DNA of 64,000 nt, from assembly GCF_020360975.1 (NCBI RefSeq), contig NW_025408669.1:2356001-2420000 (forward strand), given 5' to 3'. This document shows positions 1-12,600 of the stretch, piece after piece (position 1 is the first letter of the stretch; every line of letters starts with the position of its first letter). Position numbers and translations under genes: made by a program. Origin of the DNA: Hirsutella rhossiliensis (taxonomy: Eukaryota; Ascomycota; Sordariomycetes; Hypocreales; Ophiocordycipitaceae). Below the pieces are notes generated by a model. It searched no databases, was not told the origin of the DNA, and was given only the letters and a program-made list of their open reading frames with translations.

Positions 1-280
1 ATACCAACTGCGCCGTCGGCTCGCTCTTTAGGAACAACTCCATTGTCGTCAACATTGACCTCTGCGGCGACATGGTCAACGCCGGCTGGGAACAGTCGGG
101 ATGTAAGTCTCGTCTTCCCATGGCACGTCCGGCTCATGCCCGAGTTCTCTCAACTAACGGCGACGACCCTCAGGTCCCGGCAAGTGTACCGATGTCGTGG
201 CGAACCGGCCCGACCTATTTCAGACTGCGTTTTGGGAATTTGGCAGGTTTGAAGTGTACCAGCCATTATCATCACGATGA
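1..280 (+). CDS. GH16 beta-glucanase, C-terminal fragment (5' end outside window)
   Basis: Only the last part of the gene is present. Reading starts in frame at base 3. An intron at 103-173 (GTAAGT donor, CTCAG acceptor) joins exons 3-102 and 174-280, which end at a TGA. The tail contains CGDMVNAGWEQSGC, then a CPGKC-type pair, VANRPDLFQTAFWEF and a terminal VYQ. This matches the C-terminus of fungal GH16 endo-1,3(4)-beta-glucanases, which end with CGDWAG, a Cys pair, VANNP, AYWEI and VYQ. The catalytic ExDxxE motif lies upstream of the window and cannot be checked. Such enzymes are usually secreted or cell-wall linked and cut mixed beta-glucans. Family assignment is reasonable; exact substrate is unknown. 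Confidence 0.7.
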
Positions 281-770
281 GCACTTCAGGGGCCGCGGCA
301 GAGATGGCGGAAAGGAGGGAGGCACAAGTACTGCGCGGTGCCTGCAGGGTGCGTCTTTTTATGACAGGGCTGGGCGGTAATACTGTGTATCGACCCTTGG
401 GTAACGAATATCTTGATGGAAGCATGGCGCTGGGAAACTTATGGTGGCAAAATAATGGCATATTGGAGTGGACCGAGAGCATGGATGGCGAAGATGACTT
501 TTTCGCTATATCGTTCCATCATGTTTCTTGCTTTTAAATCATACATGGGCCGCCGCTCCCTCAGCCCAGGGTATTGTACATGACTCTTCTTATGCTAGAC
601 CTGTTCGTCCTGTCTGTGAAGACAAGGCAAAGCGGAGAGTTGCCGTCATCTCCAAACGCCGGATGATGAAATGCCTTCTATAAACCGTCCCGGAACGCCC
701 TTGAAACGAAGCTTGACCCACGATTGAAGAAACCAAATCAACCCCCCTTTTCAAACCGCAACAAGCCCCC
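281..770. other. Convergent intergenic region
   Basis: Space between the 3' ends of the GH16 gene and TIM22. I see no coding potential, only AT-richer 3'-flank sequence. Confidence 0.6.
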
Positions 771-1573
771 TCACTCGTCCTTGGGCTGCCTCATCCATGC
801 GTCAATGGCGGCGCTAAATGCGGCAAAGGCGACGCAGCCGCCGGCCATGGCCTGGGGCCCCGCGTTGCGGGCAAGGATGCCGCCGGTGAGGCAGCCGGCG
901 GCAACGCCGTTGCCGAGGTCGTTTGTGGCGCGCAGGCCCTCGATGCCGCACTCGATGCCGGAGAAGAGGGCGCCGACCTTGCCGAAGTTCTTGGCCATGG
1001 AGAAGGAGCGCGTGCCCATGTCCTTGAAGCCGAGCTTGAGCTGCTGGCGGAGGGGCAGGGCCGACATGTTTTGGCCGGCGGCGTTGGTTATGGGGCTGCC
1101 GAAGGGGGTGTCGTAGGACATCTATCCGTAGGCGGGGGGTGGTTAGAAGAGGAGGACTGCCGTGAGATGACGTTTCTCTCCTCCTTCCTTATCCCTTGCC
1201 CCTCGTGTCTGTCATTCTCTTCTGACGACCGTTGGGCAAGGTTGAGGGAGGAGTCGGGGCCGAGGCGGAACGTACCGAAGCCATGAACATGCCAAAGAGA
1301 CCACCCATGCCAAAGCCCATGACGCCGGACATGACTGATTTGCCGAAGCACGACTCCATGGCGGCTTGCACCTGTGATGGGGTCGGGAAGCGGTTAGTTA
1401 ACATTGCACGCGTGACGGTAGCTAGGCTTGCCAAGCAATTTGCAGAGCAAGGGGGAAAGAGAGTCCCCCATCGCATTGGAGAGACGCACCGCTCTGACGT
1501 TCGGGTCCTGTGAGCCGCCGGCGGCTTGCGGCGCGGCGCCTCCCGTCGGCGCACCACCTGACGGGAAGTTCAT
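771..1573 (-). CDS. TIM22: Mitochondrial inner-membrane translocase subunit TIM22
   Basis: Channel-forming subunit of the TIM22 carrier translocase, which inserts carrier proteins into the mitochondrial inner membrane. Three exons on the minus strand: 1490-1573, 1276-1371 and 771-1121 (introns of 118 and 154 nt; donors GTGCGT and GTACGT; acceptors CAG and TAG). They join in phase to 176 residues. Exon 1 gives a Gly/Ala-rich leader. The rest carries the family core: [31 protein letters not shown], then [15 protein letters not shown] and the final TM with [14 protein letters not shown]. Four hydrophobic segments and the conserved cysteines fit TIM22. Length is typical. The start at 1573 is chosen because no upstream in-frame ATG gives a plausible N-terminus. 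Confidence 0.9.
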
Positions 1574-2334
1574 GCTGTCGGCGGTATCTTCGTCGTCGTT
1601 GTCGTCGGGGTGGTGGTGATAATAGCTTTGAGTTGCCGGGGCCCAGGTGCAGGTGCGGATCGAGACCTTGCGCGAGAGCTGGGTAGAGTTCAGAGGATGA
1701 AATATTTCTGCCCCTCTTGACCGCCTCGGGCGGGTGCGCCAGCTGACGGCCCCACCATTTTCTCCTGTCCGGTGTCCGAGGCCCCACCACGGCCCGCTCT
1801 GCTCACGCCAAGCGAACTTTGTGCCTGCGTACCGGTACATGTTACGCGTACTCGGTGCTTGGTACCGGGACGGCCATTGTCTTGCACGAACCAAAGGAAC
1901 TTAACTGAAGCGCCACGCAAATGCAACTCCCCTTGGCTCCCAAGAACAGCAACTTGCTCTGCGGCGGGCACATGCATCCGAGTCTCGCGGCTGCAATTCC
2001 AGTTCGGGGACGTGCATGATACCTAGGCAGATACGGACTACGCCTCATCTAAGCCTCCGGCGCTGATTCGTGTGCGACCTCAGCGATCAACGACAGAATA
2101 CATGTCTAGCAAGCCTTCTTCTCTCTGGCAAGGCTGGTTTTACACCCGTAAATATGATAAGCTCGTTCCCTTCGCCGCAAGGATATCGTCCAAAAGCAAG
2201 CCATTGCTACACCTCATTCGTCTTTTCCGCCCGAATGCTGGACCAAACTTGTACAGCGCCAGCGCTGGGCCGCAGAGTCCGTCAATAGCAGGCATTCATA
2301 AGACGGAACCAGCATGCGACCAGGAAGAAGCACA
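1574..2334. other. Intergenic region upstream of TIM22
   Basis: Holds the TIM22 promoter and the 3' flank of the Myb-like gene. Open frames here are short and lack splice or family support. Confidence 0.5.
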
Positions 2335-3154
2335 TCATTCGGCCCGCCCCATGGCATTTGCAGCAGTGCCGTCGCTCCCATCGCCTGCTATGTTGGCGAG
2401 CGCGGCAGGCGAGCCGTCGTAGCTGGAAGGCGAAGCTGCCGACACGTAGCCCGAGTCCCCGGTGCTAACCCAAGGAGCTCCAAAGACCTGTGGTACGGCA
2501 GGCAAGCCGTGGTAGAAGTGGCCGCCGTAATAGCCGTTGGCGGAGCCTGGCAGCTGGTATGCCAAAGGACGATGCACCTCTCCGAGCTCGTGCGGACTGC
2601 CGTTGATGCTGTTGTTCGTCTGAGTGTCGCGAGCGACAGGCTGATCGGCTCGCAGATGTGCTTGACCATCGGGATTCTCGGGCGACTTGTTCGCTGGCTT
2701 GGGGGAACCGATCCCTTTGGCGGCTCGTCGGGAGCGTGTCTTGTGCTCCGCCGCGATGCCATAAACGTCCTTGCCATTCTCCTCTATTGTCATCTTGTCA
2801 GTGCAGCTCGAGCGGCTACTCTCATTTCCAGAAACAGCGTACTCAGGTGCTTCTTGTGCTCAGCAACCAGGTCAGCTGCTCGCGGCGACTCATGCCCAGT
2901 AGTGATGTTCTGGAAATAGTGTTCGACTGGACAGTGTCAGCAACGTGGTACACCTGGCGAGCTCACGAGCGCATACAGAGCATCAACTTGGTGTAATTTC
3001 GACGGGCCTTTTTGCCGAAGTGCCTCTGCATAATGAGGGCACTCTGCTCCCAGTCAACGACTTTGCCAGTCCGGGCGGCGGCCTTGGGAGACATGGGCAC
3101 GATGGTGCGCCAAAAGTACAACTCCTCCTCTCTTGACCAAGTCTTGCCGCCCAT
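2335..3154 (-). CDS. Fungal Myb/SANT-like domain protein
   Basis: Three exons: 2977-3154, 2843-2926 and 2335-2783, giving 236 residues. Donors are GTATGC and GTACGC; the second intron (59 nt) has a CTGAC branch and an AATAG acceptor. The N-terminus (MGGKTWSREEELYFWR, residues 1-16) begins a Trp-based helix-turn-helix of Myb/SANT type. It is followed by ARRNYTKLML and, across the intron, FEHYFQNITTGHESPRA. I recognise this arrangement from uncharacterised ascomycete proteins. The second half is low-complexity (Ser, Gly, Tyr, Pro) with a basic patch (TRSRRAAKG) that could serve in nuclear import or DNA contact. Function is unknown; a DNA- or chromatin-binding role is inferred from the domain only. 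Confidence 0.72.
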
Positions 3155-3591
3155 CTTGTCGGGTCGATGGCCCAAGATGACGAGGCGAGCGGACTGGGGA
3201 CGAGTGGAGTGAGCTATGAGGGTTACAAGCAGGGCGTGTAGTTGAACGTTTCTCGACTGCTCGGGTCCGGTCTTTGATGCTGCCGCTTCTCTCCCTGGAT
3301 GTGACCGGTGCGCAGCGGGGGAGCGAGGCGAAAATGGGGAGGGAGAAGAACAATGAAGAGGGCGGTGAGGTTTAAATAGGTAGATTCGAGGTTCAACACT
3401 TGACACGGGTGAATCAGCTGCCAGCGAGTGTGGCATGACCTCCCAGGTGCCAAAGACGCAGCCAGGGAAATGCAGTATGCGTGCCACGTTGACCGGTGTC
3501 GGAGCCTAGTTCATGATTCACGCCCTGATAAGGGCCTCAGGTTCGCTCGCTAAGCTCTTCATCTCACTGGCCGCAACAGAGCCGATTAGGT
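3155..3591. other. Intergenic region between GEP4 3' end and Myb-like gene 5' end
   Basis: Promoter-side sequence of the Myb-like gene; no further gene seen. Confidence 0.5.
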
Positions 3592-4352
3592 TCATGCCTT
3601 GGAGGGCGTTTGAGGCACTGGAGCCTGCACTCCGCGGGAAACCAGGAAGTTGGCCAGGTTCCGCTCCATCCTGGAAAACTGCGTCACGTTAGGGACGACG
3701 GAGGTTTTACGCAACCGAAGATGGCGGGCCACTCACGAGGCTCTTTTGCCTCAGGGGCACCACGCCGTCTCTGACCCAGAACCCCCATGCGCCCATCATA
3801 TTGGCCAGCATGACATCCGTCATCAGACGGTCGCCCACTACGGCCACGTGGGAAGGATCAGTTACGCCCGTCTCGGGATGCTGCCTGAAGTAGGCCATGA
3901 TTTCAGAGCCGCAGCCCGGCTTCTTGGCCGAGTGCGGGAGAACGACGACTCCAGTGTTCTTCTCTACCTCTGCCGCCTGCTTCAGCTCATGGTCCCAGCT
4001 GGAAGCGCCTGCGGTATTGGACACGACGAGCAGGCGCCGGCCCGGATAGGCCTTTTTGAGCTCCTCAAAGTGTTGCTGCGAGGCGGTCAGTGGATCGGGT
4101 TAGAAGCGTCCGTCGCGAAAGTGGGTGTACTTTGTATGGTCCGTAGACCTCCTTTGCGTCGGGATAGGCAAAGCAGTCGTCCTTGTCGAGGACAACCGCC
4201 TTGACGCTGGCTTTGTGCCCGTTTTTCTGCAAGCCCCGGTCCAGGGGGATGGGCAGGTCGTTAAAGGTGGATACGGAGTAGTGAGGAAGACACAGGCTAG
4301 GCTTGAGCAGGAGCCGCGAGACATTGAGCGAGGCCGAGATGTTGAAACTCAT
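3592..4352 (-). CDS. GEP4: Mitochondrial phosphatidylglycerophosphatase (GEP4-type HAD phosphatase)
   Basis: Dephosphorylates phosphatidylglycerophosphate to phosphatidylglycerol, the precursor of cardiolipin, at the mitochondrial inner membrane. Three exons (4131-4352, 3737-4075, 3592-3678) joined by introns with GTACAC and GTGAGT donors give 215 residues. HAD motif I is VVLDKDDC (Asp56 and Asp58). The C-terminal HAD motif is HVAVVGDRLMTDVMLAN, followed by the family signature GFWVRDGVV and the exon-3 sequence SLFSRMERNLANFLV. The N-terminus MSFNISASLNVSRLLLKP fits Gep4 proteins, which keep an LxxPHxSVxxFxxLP segment. The start at 4352 is preferred over a longer in-frame extension to 4484 because the extension is unlike the family. 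Head-to-head with ORC2. Confidence 0.88.
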
Positions 4353-4685
4353 GGTGCCGTAGACTGTGGCCTGCAAGCGTCGACAAGTCTTTGTCCACTG
4401 TTCTGATGCGAAGACGGACGGTTGAGCGGCGTCTAATTGGCGCGCTGTGGCACCTCGGAGTTTAGTGGCCGAGGCGCCTCCCACACCGCGTGCGCGCCTA
4501 CAGAACGCGCTGCAGCTTGTACCCTGGACTTCAGGATGTGGACCCGCGCTAATACAAAGTGCCTGCTAGAAGTGAGCGAGGTCCAACTTCCCCCGACCAT
4601 TGCCAACTCCAGTCCTCTCAATGGAAGCAGCAGCAGTCGACCGTCGCAAGCCATGCTGCCATAGCTACGACCGCACCAGATAGCC
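4353..4685. promoter_or_regulatory. Divergent promoter region GEP4 / ORC2
   Basis: 333 bp between two divergent start codons, so it must hold both core promoters. No clear TATA box on either side, as is common for fungal housekeeping genes. Confidence 0.55.
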
Positions 4686-6471
4686 ATGCCTCGGAGGAAA
4701 GCCGCTCAGGCTGACTCTCCCCATGACCACGAACTGCGGTCTTCGAACAAGCGGGCGCACGACCCCGATGCCGCCGACTTGACGTCGACCCCTGCGAAGC
4801 GGCGGCGTGCCTCGGCGTCTCAAGAGGCGCGCAGTGTCGAGAAAGAGCCGACAGCAGGGACCGAAGAAACGCTTCCAGCCGTCGACGAAGTGGTCCAGTT
4901 CAATCCCGAAACCGAGGCCTCCGCCCAGGACCAAGACGAGTCCGAACCACCAATCGTCACTCCGCGGAAGCGCGGCCGGCCGCCGAAAGCCTCCAGCACC
5001 CCTCGCTCCAAGGCGAACGCGACGTCCACATTTGCGACGCCAAGCAAGGTCGTCGTCGGCTCACAGGTGCCCACGCCAAGGAGACTGGCGGCGGATCGGT
5101 CGGCTCGCAAGAAGAGCGCGAGGGCCCTCATCGAGAATGTGGTGCGCAACGGCGCCGGCGACGATGAAGCCGACGATGACGGTGGCGATACCCTCGTTCG
5201 GGAGATTTACGAGGACAGCGACGACAACGACGACGACGACAAGAGTGGTGAAGGGCTCGACAGTGTGGCCGCGACACCCTCCAAAACGCCCAGGCAGGGA
5301 CGTCCAAAGAAAGCAAAGTCTCCCACACCGCCTCGGGACCTGCCGCCTCACGAGCTCTACTTTGTCCACAATAAACCCGGCCGGCCCAAGACCTCGCACA
5401 ATACCCTGGGCTCCTTGGCCCTCCTGACCCACGAAGAGTACTTTAACATTTTGCACGAGCACCAGGATCGGCACAGCGCCGACGTCGAGTATCTCGAGGC
5501 CTTGCACGCAGAGTCTTTCCCGCAATGGACCTTTGAGCTCCTCCAGGGCTTCAGCCTCTGCTTGTATGGCTTCGGCTCGAAGCGCGCACTGCTACGCAAG
5601 TTTGCAAGGCATCTGCATTCACGAGACCCAGGGGACTTCTTGCGCAAGACGGTCATTGTCAATGGCTACTCCCACTCGGCAAACATGCGAGAGATTCTCG
5701 GCTGCATCGGGGCCGCCATCGATCCCAAGCAGCGAATCCCCACGTCCACACCGCCAGCCATGGTGCACAGCATCATGACCCTCCTCTCGTCGGTCGACCT
5801 AGTCCTCACCGTCATCATCAACTCCATCGACGCCGCGCCCCTGCGCAAGCCAGGCATGCAGGCCATCCTCGCCCAGCTCGCCGCCCACCCGCAGGTCAAC
5901 CTCGTCTGCTCGACCGACACTCCCGACTTCCCCCTGCTCTGGGACGTCGGCGTCCGCTCCGCCTTCAACTTTGCCTTTCACGACTGCACCACGTTTGCGC
6001 CCCTGACGGTCGAGCTCGACGTCGTCGACGAGGTGCACGAGCTGCTCGGCCGCAAAGCCCGCCGCGTCAACGGCAGGGACGGCGTCGCCTTTGTCCTGCG
6101 CAGCTTGCCCGAGAACGCAAAGAACCTGTTTCGCCTGCTCGTCAGCGAGGTCCTCATCGCCTTGGATGAAGAGGGCGGCGCTGCGGGGGACGAGTCCGCC
6201 GGCGTCGAGTATCGCATGGTGTACAACAAGGCCGTCGAGGAATTCATCTGCACGTCCGAGATGGCTTTTCGGACACTGCTCAAGGAGTGCGTTGATCCTC
6301 TCCTTCTCTCCTCTTTGCCCCTCTCGTTGCGTACTTCTCGCTAACACGGACACCAGGTTTCACGATCACCAGATCATCACAAGTCGCAAAGACGCCATCG
6401 GGACGGAGCTGCTGAGCGTGCCGTTTTCCAAGGAGGAGTTGGAAGCCATGCTGGAGGACTTGATGGCGTGA
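4686..6471 (+). CDS. ORC2: Origin recognition complex subunit 2
   Basis: Subunit of ORC, which marks replication origins and loads MCM. Two exons, 4686-6286 and 6357-6471 (donor GTGCGT, acceptor CACCAG), give 571 residues. The N-terminal ~200 residues are disordered and acidic/basic, with AT-hook-like motifs (RKRGRPPK at 94-101 and RQGRPKK near 203) that may contact DNA. The conserved core starts near residue 225 (HELYFVHNKPGRPKTS) and continues with FELLQGFSLCLYGFGSKR, the degenerate AAA-like fold, and PLTVELDVVDEV. The C-terminus (FHDHQIITSRKD) is typical of the ORC2 winged-helix end and is recovered only by splicing. Length is normal for fungi. Confidence 0.93.
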
Positions 6472-6961
6472 CGCATCGGGGCCGCAGAGGCGGTGCAACA
6501 GATTCTGCACCGAGGTGAATTAGACTGGGGGGGCATCTTCTGTTTGTTTGTTGTTTGTTTGCATGGCATCGAAGGCGTACATGGCACAGGCGCAGTCCAC
6601 AAGAAGCACGACTTTGGCTATCCCTCATTATATGGAAGACCAAGTTAAGTAGACTACATGCTATGTATGGGTGGTATGTCATAGGCACGCGTACTGTCGC
6701 GTGACGGCTGTCCATCTATCCTCACCCTTCCTTCATCGTTGCCCTCTTTGCAACAACGCTGCATGAGACGCATTATTTCGTACACCCTCAAAGTCTGTAC
6801 CGGCTAAAGAAACGGTCCCCCCCTGGAATTACGCCTCAGAGCAACAAAACCGTTGTGTTTTCCAAACACTGGCCCGGCCCGAAGTCTCAAATTATTCACA
6901 TCTCTCCCCAGCGCCGTGGCTAAAATCACACAGCCGTTCCCAACGCCGCGAGAATGCTTTT
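6472..6961. other. Convergent intergenic region ORC2 / SEC59
   Basis: 3' flanks of both genes; contains a TTTG/GTTT short run near 6540-6560. No gene seen. Confidence 0.55.
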
Positions 6962-9699
6962 CTATACTCCCAGGCTCTTGACACACGTCCAGAGGACGAC
7001 GGGAACAATGACGTTGTCGTTGCCGCCCGTCAAGACGGCCTCGGTAAGGCTCGCCATCGACGCGCAGACGCCGGCGTTTCGGGCACTCACCAGCGGGCCC
7101 ATGGGCTCGTCGGTCGTCGGCCAGCCGCCCAACCGCAGCCAAGCACTCGCGGCCGCCAGGCCCGCGAAGACGGCGGCCGCAAACGCGACGCTTCCCTCGA
7201 GGCTCTTGCCGCCGCCCCAGAGCCACTTGCGGTGGCCGTAGCGCCGCCCGATGAGGGAGGCGGCCGCATCGCCGAGGCCGACGCAGATGACACCGGACAC
7301 CATGCTCACCTCCCTCGTGGGCACTTCCCAGCCAGCCAGGCACCCCGTGCCCGACCGCGTGAGCGCGGCCAGGGCCAACCAAAGAGGAATGGCGCACCCG
7401 ATCAACAGAAATATGTGAGAAATGACGACGGGGCCGCGGAAGTCTCTCCCGTCCACATAGGGGGCCAGGAAAGTCGCGATGGGCTTCGACAGGGGCGGCA
7501 GCTGGCTCGCTCTCAGGAGATCAAGGATGAGGAAAACAGCCAGAGCCAAAACCAAGCCCAAGGCAGCAAAGGCGGGATCGACAAAGGTCCCCGGAAGGAA
7601 CATGCCGACCATCATGAAGTGGAAAACCTTCCTCCTCGTGTCAACCTCGTACGTCTCCTTGAGCCGAAACACGATGACCAGGCCGACGACGAGAATAAGA
7701 AGCCAGTAGCCGCTGAGGATGAGCCTCGAGTTTGCCTCGCCAAATTCGTCGTGGCGAAGGTGTTGTACCCATCCCATGGTGCAGTGCCGTCCGTCCGCCG
7801 ACTCCGAACGTTCAGGTAAGCAAACCCATCGCTCGAGATTGGCTTTGACGACTTGGAACCGAAACCACGGCCAGTCGCCTAATACATAGCCTAGAGCCCA
7901 CCCTATGGGCTCGTTGCCTCCGAGGGCATATTCCTGGACGTAGGCGCGGACGCCGATGAGGATTATTGCCAACAAGCAAACATAAACGTACAGCGCGTAC
8001 AGCCATGTCCTCAGAGTTGCCTGGGCCTGTGTAAGCTTCAAGAACGGCCGAAGCGAGCTTGAAAATGCCCGCTTCCTTCTCCCAGAAGCAGTATGGGTGA
8101 GACTTTTGGGCTGCAGCATGTCGATATGCGACACAGTGCGTCTCCGCGCGAGGCCCAAGTCCGGTTCTCCATTGGCCTTGGATAACAAAGGAGAAATCTC
8201 GCCCAAATCAGTGTTGGACCCCAGTGTCCGTATTCTTAAGGGCCCGCGGAATGTAGAGTACCCGTCCTCCTCCCTGGCCGAGTCATTACTGTCATGGCAG
8301 TCGCCGTTTGCGGCTTGGCCTGGCGACTCTTGCTTTTTGCTACGCCAAGGGAGTAGTGCGCGCAGAGGCTTCCAGGATTGGTGCTGTTGAGAATCAAAGG
8401 GTCTTCGAAATCGCCACTTGGGTACTCGTGCTAACCGAATGCCCAATTTGATGACCGGACCGCAAATCACAAGCGTAGAAAGCCCCCCGACCCAAAGCAG
8501 GGCCTTCAGAACTTGGACTTGAGGCGAGGCTGCCAAGACCAGAACGCTGATCAGTGCGATAGACAGCAGCTGAAGCTCAGCCTCCAGAAGACTCGTGGTC
8601 GTGAGATGGCGTAGGACATTGCACAGCGTCTGATGCAGAGGATAGAGCAGGACGAGTGTCTCTTCCAACAAAACACCGTGAGGCTTTGGCCTGAATGGTC
8701 GCCATATCAAGGGAAGGCACGAGAGCGCCCAGTGAATGGCATCGAAAGACGCGAAGAGACCGATGGTCGGTATCAAGGACTGCGGGATTGCGCATATGCT
8801 CAGGACGATGCTCGGGAGCACGGCGGCCGGGTTGCTGGTGGAAACCAGAAGCGACGTGAAGATGGTGATTGTGGGTGGATACAGTAACGGGGCAGGGTCG
8901 AAGTCGGAAGGGAGTTTGAACGCCAGCGCCCGGGACGGCTGACGGTGCCGATGCGCCCACAGTGTTGCACGCAAGGGATAGAGTGCGAGCAGGGTTGCGA
9001 CAAGTAGGTTGAGGAAGTGGAAGTCTGCGAAGAGTGAGACGAGACCAAAAAATTGGCCACAACGGCGAGCATACCTCTGCGCCAGACGCTCATCAAAGGA
9101 GAGACTCGAGGATTCGCCCCAACCATGCATCCTAGGGCAGCCACCAAGCATGCTTCGGTCGCTCGACGCACCAGCACCTTGTTCCGACGCGCGGCGTCTA
9201 GGATGTGGCGCTTGACGGAGCGCTGTTGAGCAACGAGGTCCTTTTCGACGGCTTGCGCTGGGTCATCTTCGACAGCGGCGGGGGTCGCCAGCGGGGTCGA
9301 CACTCCTGACGGAAATTCGTTGTGCCCGCGCAGGCCTTTATGGAGCCTGACTTTGGGCGCAGGGAGCCCCTTGAGGAAGTGCTCGTCGTCGGCCTCGGTG
9401 CCACTATCACTGGCAGGAGACGAGTCCTTTGAGAATGCGCCGAAGCTCATCGACGACGACGAAGGGGCTTCGGCATTGTTCGCGTCAGGGGTTTCGTCCC
9501 TTACGACGAAGCGGTCGGCAGGATGTGGCAGCTCTGCGCTCTGGTGATGGTATGGTTTGGGTGTCCGGTTTAAGGCGCGGATGGGTTGCTGGTCGGCGGG
9601 ATCGAGAGCCGTCGAGGACTCATGAACGGGACGCTCGGGCATGACGAGAGGCGTGCCTTTGGAAGACCATGGAAGGCGGCCGGCGCGGGAGACGGACAA
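6962..9699 (-). CDS. SEC59: Dolichol kinase (Sec59-type)
   Basis: CTP-dependent ER membrane kinase making dolichyl phosphate for N-glycosylation and GPI synthesis. Two exons, 9075-9699 and 6962-9024, separated by a 50 nt intron (GTATGC...TCGCAG), give 895 residues. The first ~170 residues are disordered and Pro/Ser-rich. Many hydrophobic helices follow. The C-terminal third carries the polyprenol-kinase signature: DTRRKVFHFMMVGMFLPG, DLLRASQLPPLS, and VGLGDAAASLIGRRYGHRKW with the CTP-binding GGKSLEG segment. The protein is much longer than yeast Sec59 (about 520 residues), as in other filamentous ascomycetes, because of N-terminal and mid-protein extensions. The start at 9699 is the first in-frame ATG of the exon. 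Confidence 0.9.
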
Positions 9700-12600
9700 G
9701 AGCGCGACGAGGCCAGACGGTGTGGTGCTGAGAGAGGCGGGATTCGCAGGAAACGCGGGAAAGGAGCGTCATGGGCCAGGCTCAGCGCTTGGGGAGGAAT
9801 GGCATCGATGGTGGTGGAGTGGCCAGACGGGGGACGAGAGCGGTGTTGAGATGGTGACCCATGGCTATGCTGTCACATGAAATTGGCGGAGACTGTTGAA
9901 CGATGGGGCCATGACGGGCTACGGACATGCCATGCCACCTTATGAACAATCACGTGCGGTGCAGCCTTGTTGATGCCGACTAGCCCTACCAAGGACACGA
10001 CAGAGGTCTACGGAGTGGCATTACGTAAGCTGGGGCTATGTATCCGCTACTTGCCGAGGTCTGTAATCGGAATTTGATGCTATCAGCCGGCATACATAAC
10101 TGCACCATGCACATCTTAATACGCTGGGGGGTTGCATCGCATTTTGTGCTTTCATCCGATGCAAGATTATCCGTCTTGGCCAAACAGGGAGAGGTCAGCC
10201 GCTTGTTCTCAGCACAGCACCAAGCACGGAGGTATGTATGTACAGTACAGTCAGTACAGTATGTAGGATGAACCATGAATGCGATGCCAACGTGGGTGCC
10301 TTGCTAGCAAGAATGACTGCAAGCAATAACGCAAGGAGATTTGGCAGATATGTATGTGTGCGTTGGAAAGCCCGAGAGACTGCAATTTCCTCATCCCTTG
10401 AAGTGACGAGCATCACTCATCTGGACCAGCAGTGAGTGCCACTGCCGTTCATTCCTTGGGGCCCCCTGTCACCCAGTCACCTTGCTGGGGACCGACCAGT
10501 CAGTCGACCCTCCGTTTTCTTGAAGTCTTTTCGTCGTTTGATTCACAGCGTTGTACAACGTAAATGAGGCCTGGCAAGCGGGGCGATTGCCTCGTGCCTA
10601 CTAGGCATATCGAGACAGAGGATGAAGACGCTAAAAGGGCGTGAAGAAAAGAAAAAAGAAGCCACGATGTATAGCTATGTAATCTGAGACAGGCCAAGGG
10701 TTTTCTGCTTCGCTTCGTGAAGGTGGATTCCGCCCCCAGTTGCAAGACTGTCAGCCTGGACTGGAATTTGCGAGCGAAGACTACTGCACGCCGGAACGCC
10801 GAAGCTGTAGATGCAAAACATCGGCGTCCGTATAAGGCCATGTATGGGCTGGTCGGACTATTGTTTCCTCTCGTCTTGGAATTTGCCCTGTCGGGCCGGT
10901 ACCGAGCCTCAGCGAACCAGGGGTGGGTGAAGATCTCCCCAGGGTCTCGGCCCTTGACGCCCAGAAGCAAGCTTGACGGACGAGCCGCTCCTCCTTTTCT
11001 GGACGGGGGCGGCCAATGGTCGACCTTTTAAGCACTCGGATGTGTGTGCACCCGGAGATCTGCGCCTTGTCACGACAATCGCGAGGAGGGAAGTGGCTGA
11101 CAACAAGCTCAAGCGCCGAACATGATTGATTCGACCGATTGCTGAGGCGAGCCGCGCGGATCAATGTATGTTTTAAAGGGGGCGCCAACCTTCTGGCTGT
11201 TTCATGGCCGCCGATCTCCTCGAATGAACGCCACCACCAACTGGCCTCTGGTGTTTCATAGACTGTACGGAGACGGGAGAGAATTGGCTGACGTTTTGAA
11301 GCTTGGGAAAAGTCAAAATGGAATCTCTCCAACCCCCACGGTACGAAGCACTTGGTACTGCAGCACTTGGTGCCGTAGCACTACCACCAACCGCGCGGGC
11401 TGCTGCTGCAGATAAGAAACCTTGGTGGCGGCCGGGGGGTTTTTGCTTTGGACGGCCCCCCAAGTCCCCTGTACAGACAGCACGGGAATCGGGCCACTTC
11501 GGTGCGTCTGCGTCATCCGAGTCCGTGGAGGCTGGGGACAATACGAGGGACCTGTAGGCTGTACTGTAGGCTGTACTCGTACATACTACTAATAGTAGTG
11601 CTGTACTACTCCGTACACATGCAGAGCTTTCAGGTGGCGTAGGCAGGCCGCGTCGCTCCACTTCAGCACCCAGCCGGGTCGTGGCCCATGGTGCAATAAA
11701 ATGTCACTCGCACTGGCCGAGTAGCCACCGCTCGGCAGCTGGACGGGTTTCAGGACAAGGCGACGAGGCTTTCTCGAAGCAAACAGAGTGAGTACAGCAA
11801 GGTACCTATGGCTCGGCCGCCCTTGCACCAACCCCACAAGTTCCCGCCGCCGTTGGTGGGCCAAAGCCTAAGAACCCGCCGCTATTAGCTGCCCAATCCA
11901 CCCATTGTTGGGCCCTGCGTTTGTGATACGGAGAGTCTGGTAAAGACGTCGGGGGAACCAGCTGGCAAAAGAGCTAATAATACCACGCCCATCCATGCCA
12001 GCAGCTCCCGCCAGCGTCCGTCCCTGTCACCGAGTACCGAGTATCCGTACGTATGTATCCGTACATTCAATTCCGTTGCATCTCGTGTTCGCGTGCAGGC
12101 AGCAGCAGCATAGCCCACCTCGTCTTCGTCGTCACTCCTCCGGCTATATTTACCTGCGGTAACACACGCACGGCACGCGTCGAGACTCGTACGAGCATTC
12201 GTACTTGCATGTATGTATAAGAAAACCTTCTTAGCCGCCGTCTCCACTCGCCGTCACCTGTCTTTTCTTCCAAGGCGGGCACAAAACACACAAACCACAC
12301 AGAACTTTTCCCCTGCCATTCCAACCGACCGTCCGTCGTCTTCTCCTAGCCGGGGCCCTCCTCCCCTGCAAGCTGCATCACTCGCCCGAGAGACAAGAAA
12401 AAGCTGCACTTGCGCACCCCGTTCTGCCCAACGAGCCGCCCCGAGTCGAGTCTCTCTGCACCAACCCTCTCTGCTTGCTTGCGGCCCATACCTCGACCAA
12501 CAGCTCCTCGCATTCGTCCTCGTACCCAAGCCAAGTCTGCGGGCCCATTGGCGTTGGCTCTCTTCAATCCTCTTTCTCTTGGCTGACGGAGCTCGATAAA

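Noticed and set aside
10781..11332. 183-codon minus-strand frame
   Set aside because: No recognisable motif and several alternative frames are equally open; treated as intergenic.
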